Source: Chytridium lagenaria
Lineage: Eukaryota; Chytridiomycota; Chytridiomycetes; Chytridiales; Chytridiaceae
Direction: 5' to 3'
Length of the DNA: 64,000 bases
Assembly (NCBI GenBank): GCA_025449115.1
Contig: JAHLKC010000084.1
Location: 62,001 to 126,000 of the forward strand
In this document: piece after piece, positions 11,534 to 30,515 of the stretch
How the letters are laid out: the number at the start of each line of letters is the position of its first letter
How positions within the stretch are numbered: the stretch's first letter is position 1
The notes under the pieces: model-generated
What the model saw: only the letters and a program-made list of their open reading frames with translations
Told to the model about the DNA's origin: nothing
Database searches by the model: none
Position numbers and translations under genes: made by a program

Positions 11534-13053
11534 TCAACGCCTCCATATATCTCCCCCCTTCCCAACAACATAATCCAGTCGAAACGCCATAGCCATCTTC
11601 AAAACTGGCAACAATACACGATTATCAAAGCCGCGACGCGAGTATGGCCATGTTGTACCGTTTTTGAGAAAATGGGGTATCAGAAAATCGAGAGCTGAGG
11701 GAATGGATTGACGGGTGGGACCTTGGTAGCGAAGGAGATTGACACTGTAGGTGGAAGCGAGGCGGGAGGCGACAAGGAGAGCTCTAATATCAAGAAGAAT
11801 AACAGTTTGATCATTCAAAAAATGTAAATGCAAATGCCGCGAAGACAGAAAAAGAATTGAAAAATACCTCAAATCAAAAGCCGAGTATCCAAAACTATTG
11901 ACACGGTCTATCTCATATCTCATAACTCCACCCCGCGCCATATCTATTGCCTCGTCGATATGCCAGGTAAGATTTCGAGAAACCCAAGTTCCAATATCAG
12001 TGCGATTCACAAAGATAGAAATGGCGGCGACCTGCACCCTATACCACGTTCCATGATTATTCATCATCTCTCGGGCTGTGTTGAGCATGTCAGCATTGAT
12101 GATAAGCCATAACACAATTTCTAAAAACTATATGTAAAAGTCGAGAAAACAATAACTCACCCAGAGAACCCAGCTGTCCCGTCCACAGCCAATCCAAATA
12201 CGTTGTAAACCACCTTTGCAACCCCGCCCTATCCGATTCCGAAAAAGTACCGGCAGGCTCAATAAGCTGTAACGCATCAAACACCACATAGACTTCCCGA
12301 AAATCTATTATTCCTTGAGGTCGACCAAATTCACCGTAGTATCCCTTATCACTGATGCATGGTTTTAGGTGTGGATTCATGGCGGTGTCAGAGTCGAGAA
12401 ACCATTGACGGATGATACGAGCCGCTTCGGCAGCCCAACGTTGTTCATTGAGAAAGAAATAGCCAAGAGAGAGGGATTGAACGCTTTTGACTGTGCGCTT
12501 CCACCTGATTTTTGGTGTTTAATTAGTAAAGAGGAATTGGAGAGCATAATTTTAAACAATAAAGAAGGAAAACAGATTTACAAATGAAGATTGATAAAAC
12601 ACTATCGCCAAACTAAAAGCAGGGAAATGAATAGACGTACAAGGCTTGATCCGTTATTCCATCCACTTCCGGATTCGGCTCCCCATCCTTCCTCACGTAT
12701 GGGACCCCCCCACTCACATCCGGGTTCGGCCAATAGTACCTCGCCAAGCTTAAATAATCATGTTTATCCCCCGACACCGCCGTCACATTCTTGACCGTCA
12801 CAGAATACACCATAGTCGAACCCCTCCCTACAATCTCATCACAGCTCTTTCTAAGAGCGTTCAATAGCCCTCGATAAGATTTTAACCCTGCACCGGTTTC
12901 TTGGATTAACCGTTTGTTTTGGAGGAGCGTGGTGTAGTCCCAGAATGCTAGGGTAGGGTATTCAGAGACTTCGATGGTGTGGGTTGGGGTGAGGAGGGTG
13001 AGGATTAGAATGAATGTGGAGAGGGTTTTCCAGTGTGATAGCCGCTCCACCAT
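11534..13053 (-). CDS. Secreted alginate-lyase-domain protein
   Basis: Exons 13053-12641, 12504-12161 and 12120 onward join in frame. The N-terminus (MVERLSHWKTLSTFILILTLL) is a signal peptide. Alginate_lyase domain landmarks follow in order: GDKHDYLSLARYYWPNPD, YVRKDGEPNPEVDGITDQ, LSLGYFFLNEQRWAAEAARIIRQWFLD, MNPHL, FGRPQGIID, WLxTGQLGS, MNNHGTWYRVQ and EIDRVNSFGYSAFDLR. The NNHGT(W)Y and PNP(D) blocks are the family's active-site region. An 83-84-nt stretch (about 11867-11785) after FDLR has intron ends and no in-frame stop, so it may be a spliced or retained intron. The family cleaves uronate polysaccharides by beta-elimination; fungal members' substrates are mostly untested. The stop at 11534 may be premature, because an open tail in another frame ends in a hydrophobic helix. 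Confidence 0.85.
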
Positions 13054-13973
13054 GACGTGTGTGATGGACGTGAGAATGTTACTTGCGTAGACTGGAATTT
13101 AATGAAGCGACGACGACGACGGCGGCGGCGTTCGCTGTCCTTTACTGCGGGGCTTTGTTGAACTCCAGCCTCGCAAAGATTGTTCCTTGTCGACTCTACA
13201 AGCACTGGCCATTTCTAAGGAGGCCGGTGACAACTTTTGGTTTTTGAAAACGACCAGGGTCAAAAGGTGACTGCGAGAGAGAATTCACTTGGATCTTTAG
13301 TGATATACGCAAAGGGACGGCAAATGCGTAATGGTTGTAACTGATGATTCAGTCGCGGAATCCGAGAAGCATTCTTTGGAATCTTTCTAGACTCATCGCT
13401 ATCTTTCCAGGGGAGCCAACATAACCATTATACCACTTCGGCACTTGAAATGCAGGCTTGTCCTACAGCTCTGTAGATAGATCAAATGACGGCCGCATCA
13501 ATGAAGTTTCAAACACGGTATTAAAAGTGAATGTGGAATTAACGGCAACGGAGGTCTTTTTAATGCTGTATAATATGACGAAACATGTATACGGATACAC
13601 TCGAATTCTTGACTTGTGATGGACTTTCGTCGGAACTTAAGGTGATGTCGCTGTCTCAAGTATGCATACAATTGCTAGATCGCCTCTAAGTCTGTATACA
13701 CTCACACACACACATGTGTCCGCAATCCAGGAGCGGAATGCCCATCCACCAAACACACACACTAATGGCCGAACTCCACTAATCCTCAACTAATATCCCG
13801 TTCCAACCGTCATTTCTAAAGATTCCATCATCCACGCTAATGTGGAGGAATCCCTTCCCAGTCGATGACCAATCCATATATTTCTGTGACGTTCAACGCT
13901 TTGGTTGGACACCCAATCGAACATTTTTCGTTTTTCATCAAGCCTTTGAAATCAAAAAAAAGCTCTTGCAAAC
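13054..13973. other. Divergent promoter region between the lyase gene and MIA40
   Basis: The two flanking genes diverge from this 0.9-kb spacer, so both promoters should lie here. It contains a short run of CGA/CGG triplets near 13110-13130 and a (ca) microsatellite near 13701-13717. No conserved coding segment was recognised. Confidence 0.45.
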
Positions 13974-14400
13974 ATGTCCAACGACAAAGAATCGGTTGAT
14001 GCCCCAACCACCGATGCCACCCCAAGCGACGTCCCATCACAATCCTCACAAGCAGAAGCCTTTAACCCCGAAACCGGTGAAATCAATTGGGACTGTAAGT
14101 CTTGCCATTCTCATCAAAGACTGATAAAAGGTGAACAGGCCCATGTCTTGGTGAATGACGAAACCACCATGCGGGGAAGCGTTCAAGGCAGCGTTTTCAT
14201 GTTTTGTGTATTCGCAGGAGGAGCAAAGGGCTTGATTGTATTGAGCAGTTCCGTGCCATGCAGGAATGGTTAGTGAACGGCGTTTGGTTGGTAACTAACA
14301 ATGTTACAGTTTTAGAGAACATCCTGAGATTTATAGCCCAGAGTTGACTCGTGAGGATGTGGACGATGACGATGAGAGGATGAGGAGAAAGAGGAGGTGA
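13974..14400 (+). CDS. MIA40: MIA40/CHCHD4 mitochondrial intermembrane-space oxidoreductase
   Basis: MIA40 oxidises Cys-motif proteins during import into the mitochondrial intermembrane space and is reoxidised by Erv1. Exons are 13974-14094, 14139-14268 and 14310-14400. The N-terminus is short and acidic with no long presequence or membrane anchor, as in animal-type CHCHD4. FNPETGEINWDC leads into the catalytic CPC (codons split by the first intron). Twin CX9C motifs follow: CGEAFKAAFSC and CIEQFRAMQEC, then FREHPEIYSPELT and an acidic/basic tail. Two single-base losses interrupt exon 2: one in ggtgaatg before MTKPPCG, one in gagcaaaggg before KGLDC. As the protein is essential in fungi, sequence errors are more likely than pseudogenisation. 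Confidence 0.85.
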
Positions 14401-16630
14401 AGGAGGATGTTAAGGCAGAGAAGGAGTGATGGGCTAGGGGTGGTTTTTTATTAGAGTGAGACTCGGCGATTTTGGTTATCGATACATACCCTACTCCCTT
14501 CTTTCTTCCTTATTGCGTATGCTACACTCGCCTATCCTACTTTTTGTCTTTATACTGGAGCCTTATTGCCTTCAAGCCATCTTATTACACCCCTAGGTTC
14601 CTTTATTTGTTCGTTCTTCTCTTTATTTACACTTGACGCAGACTTACACTTGATAATGAAGAGTCTAGATGTTAAAGGGAAACGGAATGGTGGTGTTTTT
14701 ATTATAATTTTCTTTCAGCCTTTCCCCCCCCTGCATGTTTTAGTTTGTTTTTACGCTGCATCTAATAGAGAGGATATGTGAACGTTAAAATTCGAATTTC
14801 GGATAATGAATATACATATTGGCGAGCGTCTACAGATTATGATGATTTTGATCGTTTTGATTTTCCATCAACGGAGTATGCGGGTGATAGGCCGGAAGTG
14901 TCGGCAATGACGACCGAAGCAGAATTTGTCAGCAGTGCGTTTTACATGGCAAAACCACTACTACAACATTGACAGCATCATTTTGGTTAAGTCGCGTCCA
15001 GTCTGAGTCCCTCACAGAATTACATCAACACTTTGCTTACTTCACTGCATCTTTCACCATCGCAGTGCCTCCATTTAGAGTTTCCGATCTTTCAACCACC
15101 ACTCTAGCTTTTATCCCCTCCATCATCAAAACCTCCATCCACGTTCCCACATCATCCACGAATCGTGGAATAACCCTTCTTCCTACATCAAATAAGGGAA
15201 GAGAATGTATCATAGGAGGGTTTCATTGCTTTACGTGGACTGAATGAAGGATGTAATGCATGAAAGGGCATGGGTTTTTTTTCGTGATTCTTTGTGCTTC
15301 TATTTTATTTTATTTCATTTAATGTGACATGTGGGTTTTATACGCTGGCATCTGTATGCACTGTATATTGCACCGTGAGTTTTAGAAAAGTTTAAGCGGG
15401 GAACGACTTTGAAAGTTGAGGTTTGTAACAAACATGGTTATCCTGTTTCATGATCATCCTGTTTCATGTTGAAAGAACATGAAAGGGATGGTCGCTTTCC
15501 GGATGATTCAAGTTTAGACAAAATCTTGGGTGACTGTTTAAGAGTTAAACTTGACGCGGATAATGATAATGTAATGTAGGGGTAGTCGGCAACAATGCGA
15601 CTTTCACACTTTGACGTAGCTGGAAAAAGTCTTGAATGTGTAAAGAAGAGTTGGTGAAGAGATTTGAAAAGACGTTTGAGAAAAACACTAGCTCTTCCCC
15701 GGCCACATCCTCAGAACAAAGGACAATAACGCAATTCTATCCTCCATTTCATTATCATCCATCATCCTCAGAGATCCGCAAAGGACAAACAACAATTAAT
15801 GGAATGTATTTTCATTCATCCACTATCCTCAAAACTCCACAGAGGAAATCAAGGTAATTATATATCCTTCTTTTCATTCATCTACCATCCTCAGTAGATC
15901 CACAAAGGACAGCAGTATCCCTCTTTTCATTCATCCACCATTCTGAAGGTTATGCATCGGGTTCAACGGGTACGAAACACGAAAAAAGCCGCGATAAACC
16001 TCCACAGTGCTATCGTTAACGTGAACGGCTTACAATGATGTTCGAAATTGCCTTGACAAACCATTTATAATGTTTCAGAGGTGACATGTTTCAGGTCAAG
16101 TTTAAATTATCGGGTACTGCCGTTCTATGGAAATTTAGAGGATGAGCAGTTTTCGTAAAACCATGGAAAGAGGGGTGTTTTATCGATGGCTGGGGATGAC
16201 GGGTGAAGTTCCGCATAAACACCGTCCATCAAGAAAAGAACAAGCTGATCTCTTGGACGACTATAGAAAGCCATTCTCTTGGATTCCGGTGTTTTATCAT
16301 TCCGCATTTTTTGGAGAGACCAAGGCCAAGGGGCTTCTCTATGGAATTCCTGGAATGAAAAGGGATGTTTTTTTGACTCAACCACCACCCATTTCGCGTG
16401 GATTGTCAAACCTTGGCAGGTTGTAATTTATTTTTGAGGAATGGTGGGCGCCTTTCTTCTTTATTTGGGTAAATGGAGAAGACGCATTGTTGATGTCATG
16501 GTGTTGAGGGTGGAGGGTTTAAAGGGGAATGTGGGCGTTTCGGGTGTTGTTTGAGACATTGGTTTTGGTTAAATAAAGGCATCGTTGTTGTGCGAAACGT
16601 ATCTGCTTTATACGATAAACTGGTGACGAT
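14401..16630. other. Intergenic, no gene recognised
   Basis: Starts with a T/C-rich 3' flank. Short open frames at 14566-15247 and on both strands at 16125-16426 show no domain, no signal peptide and no plausible intron structure. An imperfect direct repeat lies at 15737-15949. Confidence 0.45.
15737..15949 (+). repeat. Imperfect tandem repeat, four copies
   Basis: The phrase TTTCATTCATCCACCATCCT followed by a variant of CAGnAGATCCACAAAGGACA recurs at about 15747, 15811, 15873 and 15927, giving a period of about 54-62 bp. The copies are diverged and the last is partial. Confidence 0.65.
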
Positions 16631-16632
16631 AC

Positions 16633-16740
16633 ATTCTACAACTCATATATTTACACACTCATCTGGCATTCCATACATCTCCATTCATTCTACAACTCAT
16701 ACATTTACACACTCATCTGGCATTCCATACATCTTCATTC
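16633..16740 (+). repeat. 54-bp tandem duplication
   Basis: ATTCTACAACTCATAyATTT through CCATACATCT occurs twice, starting at 16633 and 16687, with one or two differences. The 54-bp period is a multiple of three. It lies directly upstream of the predicted start of the glycosyltransferase gene, so it is probably in the 5' UTR or promoter. Confidence 0.8.
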
Positions 16741-16765
16741 CTACGAGCACGCAGTACATCAAACC

Positions 16766-19360
16766 ATGACATACGATCACCATCGTCACAGATCCCCATC
16801 CTCATCCCGTTCCCCATCCCCATCATCCCCTCTTCTCGTCGACACACACATCACCGTCCCAGATACCTTACCCAAGGATACAACGTTCACAAAACGACAA
16901 TCCATCCCTACCCTCCTCACCCACGTCCTCATCCCCCGCCGCGTCTCATCTCTCCGAAAACGACTCCTCCCCGTCCTCCTCCTCACCCTATCCTCATCCT
17001 CCTCATCCTCCATCGTCCATCCAATGCCCTGCATCACCGTGTTCCGGAACACCCTTTGGCGGACGTACCGCTCGCGTACCTCTATCTTGCGAGGCGGAAC
17101 AGTGGGGAGACGTGCTTGCGTGCGCATCGTGGGATGATGTTTTTGAGGGGAGATTGGGGTTGCGTGTGAGAGGGGTGAGGGAGTTGCAGAATGTGGAGGG
17201 GGGAAGGGGGGAAGAGGGGAGAGGGTATTTGGAGAAGTTGAGGAAGGTGGTGGATGTTTGGAGGAGAGGAGACGGGGGGAGTTAGGTTTGAGGTGAAGAG
17301 AACGTGAGTGATTGCCTTTTTCATTTTTGGGGATTTTGTTTTTTTTTTACTTATGTCTTTGTGTGGTGTGTGTGTGTGTATGTGTGTTTTTGTTGTTTTT
17401 TTTTTCCGGGGCGTGTGTGCGTGTGTTGTTTTTTTCTTCCGTAGTTATTTTTAAGGGGGTTTCTTTTTTTCCCTTACTTTTAGCGTGCAGTTTTAAAACG
17501 CCATGATGATTATTTTTCGTACATGTTTTAACGTTTTCTGTATAGCAAAAACAACATCAACTCATCGCCTCCGAACCCTCTCCACCCTCATCAACACCCC
17601 CGACCACCACCACCCCCTCACTCCCCTCCTCCTCAACTTCACACCTCCCTCCCCGCTCCACCTTCCTCTGCGGCGACCTCGACACCGACGCCATCGTGAC
17701 AGAACGCATCTGCGACACCGCAACATTGCCATCCGGCTCTCCCATCTCCCCAACGTGTCTGACACGGAGGGGTTGGACCTGTGGCCGCCTTTGGGTGGTG
17801 TTGTGGAGGGTTGGTGTGAGTTGAATGAGACGAGATGGTGGGGCGGGAATGGGGTTGGGGGGGGCGGCGGGTTGGTTGATGAGAGGGTTGGAGGTGACAG
17901 AGGAGGGGAGGGAGTGTGATGCTTGGTGAGTGTGGAAGTTTATTTTATGATTATAGAGTATTTTTATTTTTTTTCAGAGTCTTCATGTTGTTGTTTATAA
18001 AATCGTTTTTGTTTGTTTCCATCCTCTTCCCCTCGTTACCAAAAAAAAACAAACAACCCATCATCCCCGATATATTCCATTCTTCTCAATTTCTAACAAC
18101 CCCTCACCACAGGATCGAAACCCCCTCTTCTTCATCTCCCGCTGGGACACCACAAAACCCCTACCAAGCGCACCAAGACTTTCTCAACACCTTCCGCGTC
18201 TACTCCACCTACGGTCTCACGACCACCACCACCCTCCCCATCCTCCTCGACACCCGTCAAGTCGACGGCCCCTACACCTCTCTCTACGCCTCCGTCTTCT
18301 CCTCATCCCATCGTCTCATGGATATCCGACAGTTGCGGGATACCGTGCGATCTCGGGGACGCGTGGAACGACTCTGCGTGAGACGCGCGGTGTGGGGGGT
18401 GCATGGGGGGATTTCACCGTTGGCGAGGAATGGGGGGAGGAAGGAGGAGTGTTGGGGGTCGGCGCTTTTGAAAGCGTTTAGGGGGTTTGTGGAGGATCGG
18501 GTGAGGGAGGCTGTGGGGGAGGCGAGGGGGGAGGTTGGGGAAAGTGAAGTTGGGGATGAGATGGAAAGGGTACGAGGTGGGGATGTGGAAGGTAAAGGGA
18601 TGTTGGAAAGAGGTCCACCGCTGCCGTTGCCGGTGTTTATGACGAAGGGGACACCGAGGACGCTGCGAGTGACTTATGCGATACGTAATGCGACGACTAT
18701 GGCGAATCCCATGGTGACGGAGATGGAGAAGCGTATCTTGAAGGGTGGGGAAGGGTTTATTGATGTGACGGTGAGAAAAGGTGATAATGTCTTGAAGGAT
18801 GAGGAAGAAGGGTTCACTGATGTGACGGTGAGAAAAGGTGATACTGTCTTGGAGGGTGGGGAGAAAGGTTTTACTGATGTGACGGTGAAAAAACGCGATA
18901 CATGGTCACCGTTACCTCCACTCAACATCTCATCAGAGCACAAGATATGGTTCCCCTCATTCATGTCTCCACCCCCTCCACCGTCCCACCCTCCCCGGCA
19001 ACCCCGCCGCACGGTCTCCAACGCACGATTGACAATGACATTCAAGTGATGGCGTCACTCCAATCCTTTGTCGAATCCTGGCATCCCAACAACAACAACA
19101 ACAACAACAGCAGCACCCAAAATCACGGGTGCGACGTTCCAATCGATTGATTTCGCCACATTACCGCTTGAATCCCAGATCTCTGTTGCGCAACACACGG
19201 ATGTGTTGGTGAGCGCGCATGGAGCCGTGATGGTGTTTATCTTGTACCTGAGGGGGTGGGGGCGTTGTGGAGATGCAGCCACCTGAGCGGGCGAGTGGGA
19301 ATGAGCAGTTTAGGAATTTGGCGAGAAGGGTTGAGGTGGTATGAGAGGGTTGCGGTTGGG
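16766..19360 (+). CDS. EOGT-like family 61 glycosyltransferase, frameshifted
   Basis: GT61/EOGT enzymes transfer GlcNAc or xylose in the secretory pathway. Landmarks appear in order but in different frames: a basic then hydrophobic N-terminal segment (RKRLLPVLLLTL, possible type II anchor); CSGTPFGGR...SCEAEQWGDV near 17040-17110; TERICDTATLPSG near 17705; NPYQAHQDFLNTFRVYS near 18152-18202; a Cys-containing VERLCVRRAVWG; RVTYAIRNATT near 18667; and ATFQSIDFATLPLESQISVAQHTDVLVSAHGAV near 19132-19230, the nucleotide-sugar binding/HGAG-like block. EMQPPE and FRNLARR follow near 19275-19330. The NxYQxHxDF block and the LVSAHGA block are what mark it as EOGT-like. Intron candidates lie at about 17305-17550 and 17925-18110. 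Several base losses are needed to join all parts. Confidence 0.65.
18751..18900 (+). repeat. Three in-frame copies of a ~20-residue repeat inside the EOGT-like gene
   Basis: GFIDVTVRKGDNVL, GFTDVTVRKGDTVL and GFTDVTVKKRDTW recur with a period of about 57-60 bp in a single open frame between RVTYAIRNATT and the C-terminal catalytic block. EOGTs normally have a short loop here, so this is a lineage-specific insertion. Confidence 0.75.
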
Positions 19361-19399
19361 AGAGGGTTGTGAGGGAGGGGGAGTTGAGGGAGGTGATTG

Positions 19400-20120
19400 A
19401 AAAGTGGGGAGGATGCTGGAGAGGATTGCTGAGGGTAAGAGTATGGAAGAGGAGTAGTTTTGTTATTGATGTTTTTTTTGATGTCATTAGTTATTGATAT
19501 GTTGTTAGTCAAGTTATGTATTTAGTTATTGTAATATTATTATTATTAATTATTATTATTGTTATTATTACGCGTTCATTCCTTTTGTTTTAATAAATAA
19601 ATAAAAAAGTGAAAAGCATATCATCCTTATTATTAGTCAATATAGAGTAAATAATATTGTATGTGAGGTGTGAGTATTTAATATTTAATTAATAGTGGTG
19701 AATTGTCTTTTATTTATTTATTTATTTATTATTATTATTTATTATTATTATTTAATTAATTATTCATGGCTGCATGGGTGTGCATGGAATAATGGAATAC
19801 ATATATATGAATTAATTATTGTAATTGTATATTCTTGGGTGACTTTGCCCTTTTGAGGGATTATACATATAATTATATTATTTTTTATTTTATTTATTTA
19901 TTATTAATAATGAACAGAACTGTCCACACACACTCTCACAGACAGACAGACAGACAATTTATTAAAAAGTATAAAAGGGTCTCTTGGGAACAGAGGGGTC
20001 GTTGATTCTCCCCCTTTGTTTCTTATTCCTTTCTTCATCTTCTTTATCATTCATTAGATTACTTACAAGTTTTTATTATTTTACATTTGCTGCATAAAGA
20101 GAGCGAGTATATAGAGAGAG
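19400..20120. other. AT-rich spacer with simple repeats
   Basis: Runs of ATT/TTA triplets (about 19530-19590 and 19710-19760), TTTA repeats and a (gaca) microsatellite at about 19938-19954. No gene-like signal. The end should contain the promoter of the ABC transporter. Confidence 0.6.
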
Positions 20121-27121
<7,001 letters not shown>

Positions 27122-27434
27122 TTTTTCTTTTCTTTTTTCCCCCCCCTTCATGTCTTTTTTCTTGAACACATTGGTTATGGTGTGGATTTATTTTTTGAAG
27201 AGTTTGCTATTTTGGACTCGGTTTTGTTTGACAACCCTTGTTTTCTCGGTTTGCTTGGGGTGTTTTGTTTATTGCGTTATTACGTGTTGTGTTTCCTCAT
27301 AGGGAAGAAGGGTTATTGAGTATTTGCTTTTGGTATGCAAAACCATTGCTTGTTTTTCCCTCTGCTTTGTTTTTTCTAGTAAAGAAACAATGGTGGTCGA
27401 AAGATGTGTGGCCGTCATCATAACTGAGTTATCA

Positions 27435-27725
27435 GCTGTTCTAAAAACATTTTAAGAGGACAGTAGAACACGGCAAAGTCAGGGTAAGAGCGGTCTTTGG
27501 ATTGACTTGACCGTCTTTATCCATGCCATTACCGCACGAGGCCGTTTCCAAATTTGAATATGGTCTTCTCATACATATTTTTGATAGTCATCATATAATG
27601 TACAAACGCGGCCTTTATTTAGATGTTGCATTTCATTCAACCCGCGCAACGTACTCTAAGAAATTGCTTTCAAATCCGCGTTACTGAACTCGTGGCACAT
27701 AGTCCGTAACCTCGTCCAAAAACTG
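27435..27725 (+). repeat. Dispersed ~290-bp repeat, copy 1
   Basis: Colinear with 30216-30515: both read GGATTGAnTTGA...TCTnTATCCATG, later TnTACATATnnTTTGATnGTCAT.ATA, then a TTTA..CAACCCGCGC stretch and a CCGTAACC tail. The copies are clearly diverged. No coding potential; probably remnants of an old mobile element. Confidence 0.5.
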
Positions 27726-27801
27726 GAATCCTAAAACGAATATAATTTCTAGCTTTTGTCTATTGTTTAACTTGATTCTTTCTTCTCACCCGTATCTCCT
27801 T

Positions 27802-27990
27802 GGATCGTCCTGCAGTTACTTTTTTAGAAAACAGGGATTGCGTCTCATAACCATGGATCGTCCTGTTACTCTTTTGAAGAGGCATTGCGTCTCATCCCCA
27901 ACTAAGGATCGCCCTGTTACTTTTCTGAAAGATGAGCGATTGCGTCTCATCCCCCAACCATAGATCGTCCTGTTACTCTTTTGAAAGAAA
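27802..27990 (+). repeat. ~53-bp tandem repeat, four copies
   Basis: GGATCGTCCTGTTACTCTTT followed by TGAAAGA..GATTGCGTCTCATCCCC recurs at about 27802, 27855, 27906 and 27962. The last copy is partial. Located upstream of the 28.2-kb gene. Confidence 0.8.
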
Positions 27991-28174
27991 ATTAAGAGGG
28001 ATTGACATCAAGTCAACTTGAGACGAGGCGTCCGCGTTAATCCTGCATGCAATCTAAAACACTACTATAATGCAGGTCCATCCCATTCCCACACCCACCA
28101 TCTTCACTTTCACTATCCCGTTCCTTTTCCCCTATTCTTCACCCTCAACCCCTCGCTCATCTTAACACAACACC

Positions 28175-29062
28175 ATGCGCAACAACAAGGCTACAAAGAA
28201 GACCGCATCGACGGCGCCTGCAACTCAAAAGGTAAACACTCAGCAGGGACGACTCGTTCTAACAATGTATTAGACTGCAGCTTCTCCTAAAACAAAGAAC
28301 CACAGCAAGAAGGAGAAGAAGAAGGTGGAGACTCTGCAGAAGATGGAACCCGCGAAACAGGTGCTGGTGGCAGTGAAGAGGTTTGAGAGGCCAGAGCCTC
28401 TTCCTGGACCTTTCATTAGATCGGTGACAAAGGCCAATACCAGCCATATCATGCCATCCGGGAACAACTCAATCTCTGTCGCCGCTGAGAAAATCGAGCT
28501 TGAGAGAATTCCCTCCCTTCTTCACAAGGTGAACGTTGGCTCCCAAAACACGACGGTGCCACAGCTTGTCAACCAAGTGCCTGCTCACCGCACCTTTGCC
28601 GAGATCCTCGCGTCTCAAAATGGAAAGACAGGTCTTCAACAGAATGTTGCAGGAATCCAGCAGCAAAAGGTATTCGATGCCTTTCATCTAATGGAATCAA
28701 CTAACCCTCAACGTATTCCTTCCATCCATTAGAATGCCTCAAAGCACTTTACCGTCCCTTCTCAGAATACCTTGAAGCCCAACGTTCCACCCTCTCTACC
28801 CATTTCGAGGCCCCAGCCACCATCCTCGCCGTCCAAGTCCGTCACCAATAAGAGACCCAAGTTTGTCCCTCTCACATTTGCCGCGGACACCAAAAAAATC
28901 GCATCGGCTTCTACCGGCTTGCGGACCTACAGTCAAGTTGTTGTCGGGATCGCTCCTACACCCATTCATGCACCCTTGAAATCTTTTGTGTGCGAAGAGG
29001 ATAAAACGGAGATGAAGGATGAGGATGGTGCTGGTTGGATCGTTGTGGAGAGGAAACGATGA
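28175..29062 (+). CDS. Unknown basic, Ser/Pro-rich protein
   Basis: Three exons (28175-28231, 28274-28669, 28733-29062) join exactly in frame to 260 residues, with 42-nt and 63-nt introns. The N-terminus is Lys/Thr/Ala-rich with a KKEKKK cluster. Two short motifs stand out: HRTFAEILAS in the middle and GLRTYSQVV near the C-terminus, both of the pattern xTYA-x-V/I-L seen as short helical segments. The protein ends GAGWIVVERKR. No domain was recognised and no signal peptide or membrane helix is visible. A nuclear or RNA-associated protein is possible from its charge alone. Confidence 0.7.
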
Positions 29063-30215
29063 ACGTTGGGTCTCCATAAGTAGCTTTGTTGGTTATCAAT
29101 GCCTTTTAACTGGCACGAGGATATTGGTGTGCCGTTTTTTTTATTTTATTTTTCCTCCTTTTATCTTCCTTAACACAATTTTTTGCACGTTCCATCCCCC
29201 CGCTCTGCAAATGCGTTTTTTTCTTCTTCTTCTTTCTTCAATTAAAGTGTTCTTTGGTTCACCCATCCATCATCTCCTTGATGTTTTTGTTCTCAGCGGG
29301 TCGCTCCACACCCCTCGTGTTTATTTCCTTCAGCATTAGTTGCCCCAAGTTTTCTTTTGTGAGAAATCGAATACTCCATAACTGTTACTTCAAAAGAGTG
29401 TCTTTTTTTTTCTCCTCTCTTTCTTTCCTCGCATGTTTTTATACATTATTTCATGTTCGGCATATTTCATCCTTATTTTAAAATTCTAACCCCTAAACTC
29501 CCTCGTTTTCCTATTTAACTTCAACAACTTTGTTCGAAATGAAAGCCTCTCAATTTCTATTAAACATAATAAAAATATGAACTTGGTACTGTTTCGTCAT
29601 CTCCCTTATTCAAAAAAAAGAGTGATAGACTACAAAATGTTATCCTTATCCTTCAGCACCTTTTTTTTTTTTGTTATACTTCTAATCATCCTCGTATATG
29701 TCTGCAACATTTTGCAACCTCGCCACTGTAGCAACAAAAATTCGGTAGAGGTATAATTAAATACATTTTCATCAACACTCTGACCTTTGGGAGTTCTTGT
29801 TACTTGTATTTCCTGTGCTCTCGTTGCATTGGCCCCATTCCTCCTCATTATTTGTTTTCTCTAACACCCACACAACGCCAAATATATCAAGCAATTGGTT
29901 TTCGTTTTTTCGCAAGTAACGTGAAACGGATGTGATGCCATTAACAGGACTTGGGATGGCGTGTCATAATCGTATCTTTGCTATATAATAAAGGTGGAAA
30001 ATACAAGGCTTTGCTACGATATACATTCACTGATTTATTTCTTTTAATGATTAAAGTGTTGGATACGATATTTTTTTTAACGTTTCTCTACATGGCGAGC
30101 CGTTACCAAGTTAATCTAGTTTTTTGATTTTGTACAATTGCGATTGTTTTTATGCCTTATCGGCGTGTTGTCAAAATATAAGTAACGAGGTGTACCCTTC
30201 ATCATAAATTGTTTA

Positions 30216-30515
30216 TTCGAGTCCTTAAAAAACAATCTTGATGAATATCGTGAAATACGCCAAAATGAGGTTGAAGAGGTGATGGTCGGATTGAATTGAA
30301 CATCTGTATCCATGTCGTTACAGAAGATGGTTTTAAATCCAAGCATCCAATTCTATACATATAGTTTGATTGTCATTATACAATATCAACCCGTCCTGAA
30401 TCTTAAAGTTGTTGGTTACTTTTATTTAACCCGCGCCGCAGTATATTAATTGCGTTATTCCCAATTTATTGCACGTATAGTAAATATTAGTACGATCCCG
30501 TAACCCGTCTGTGAA
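30216..30515 (+). repeat. Dispersed ~300-bp repeat, copy 2
   Basis: Diverged partner of 27435-27725, same orientation (shared blocks listed there). The copies are about 2.8 kb apart, with the 28.2-kb gene between them. Confidence 0.5.

Larger units (their letters stand above)
27122..28174. other. Intergenic with two repeat types
   Basis: The T-rich 3' flank of the ABC gene is followed by a dispersed repeat copy (27435-27725) and a tandem repeat (27802-27990). The last 100 bases are C-rich and look like the 5' UTR of the next gene. Confidence 0.5.

Noticed and set aside
16125..16426. 94-codon frames on both strands
   Set aside because: Complementary frames of equal length with no domain, no upstream leader and no introns; support for either is too weak.
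17082..17324. Short Pro/His-rich minus-strand frame
   Set aside because: Antisense to the SCEAEQW and following exon of the EOGT-like gene.
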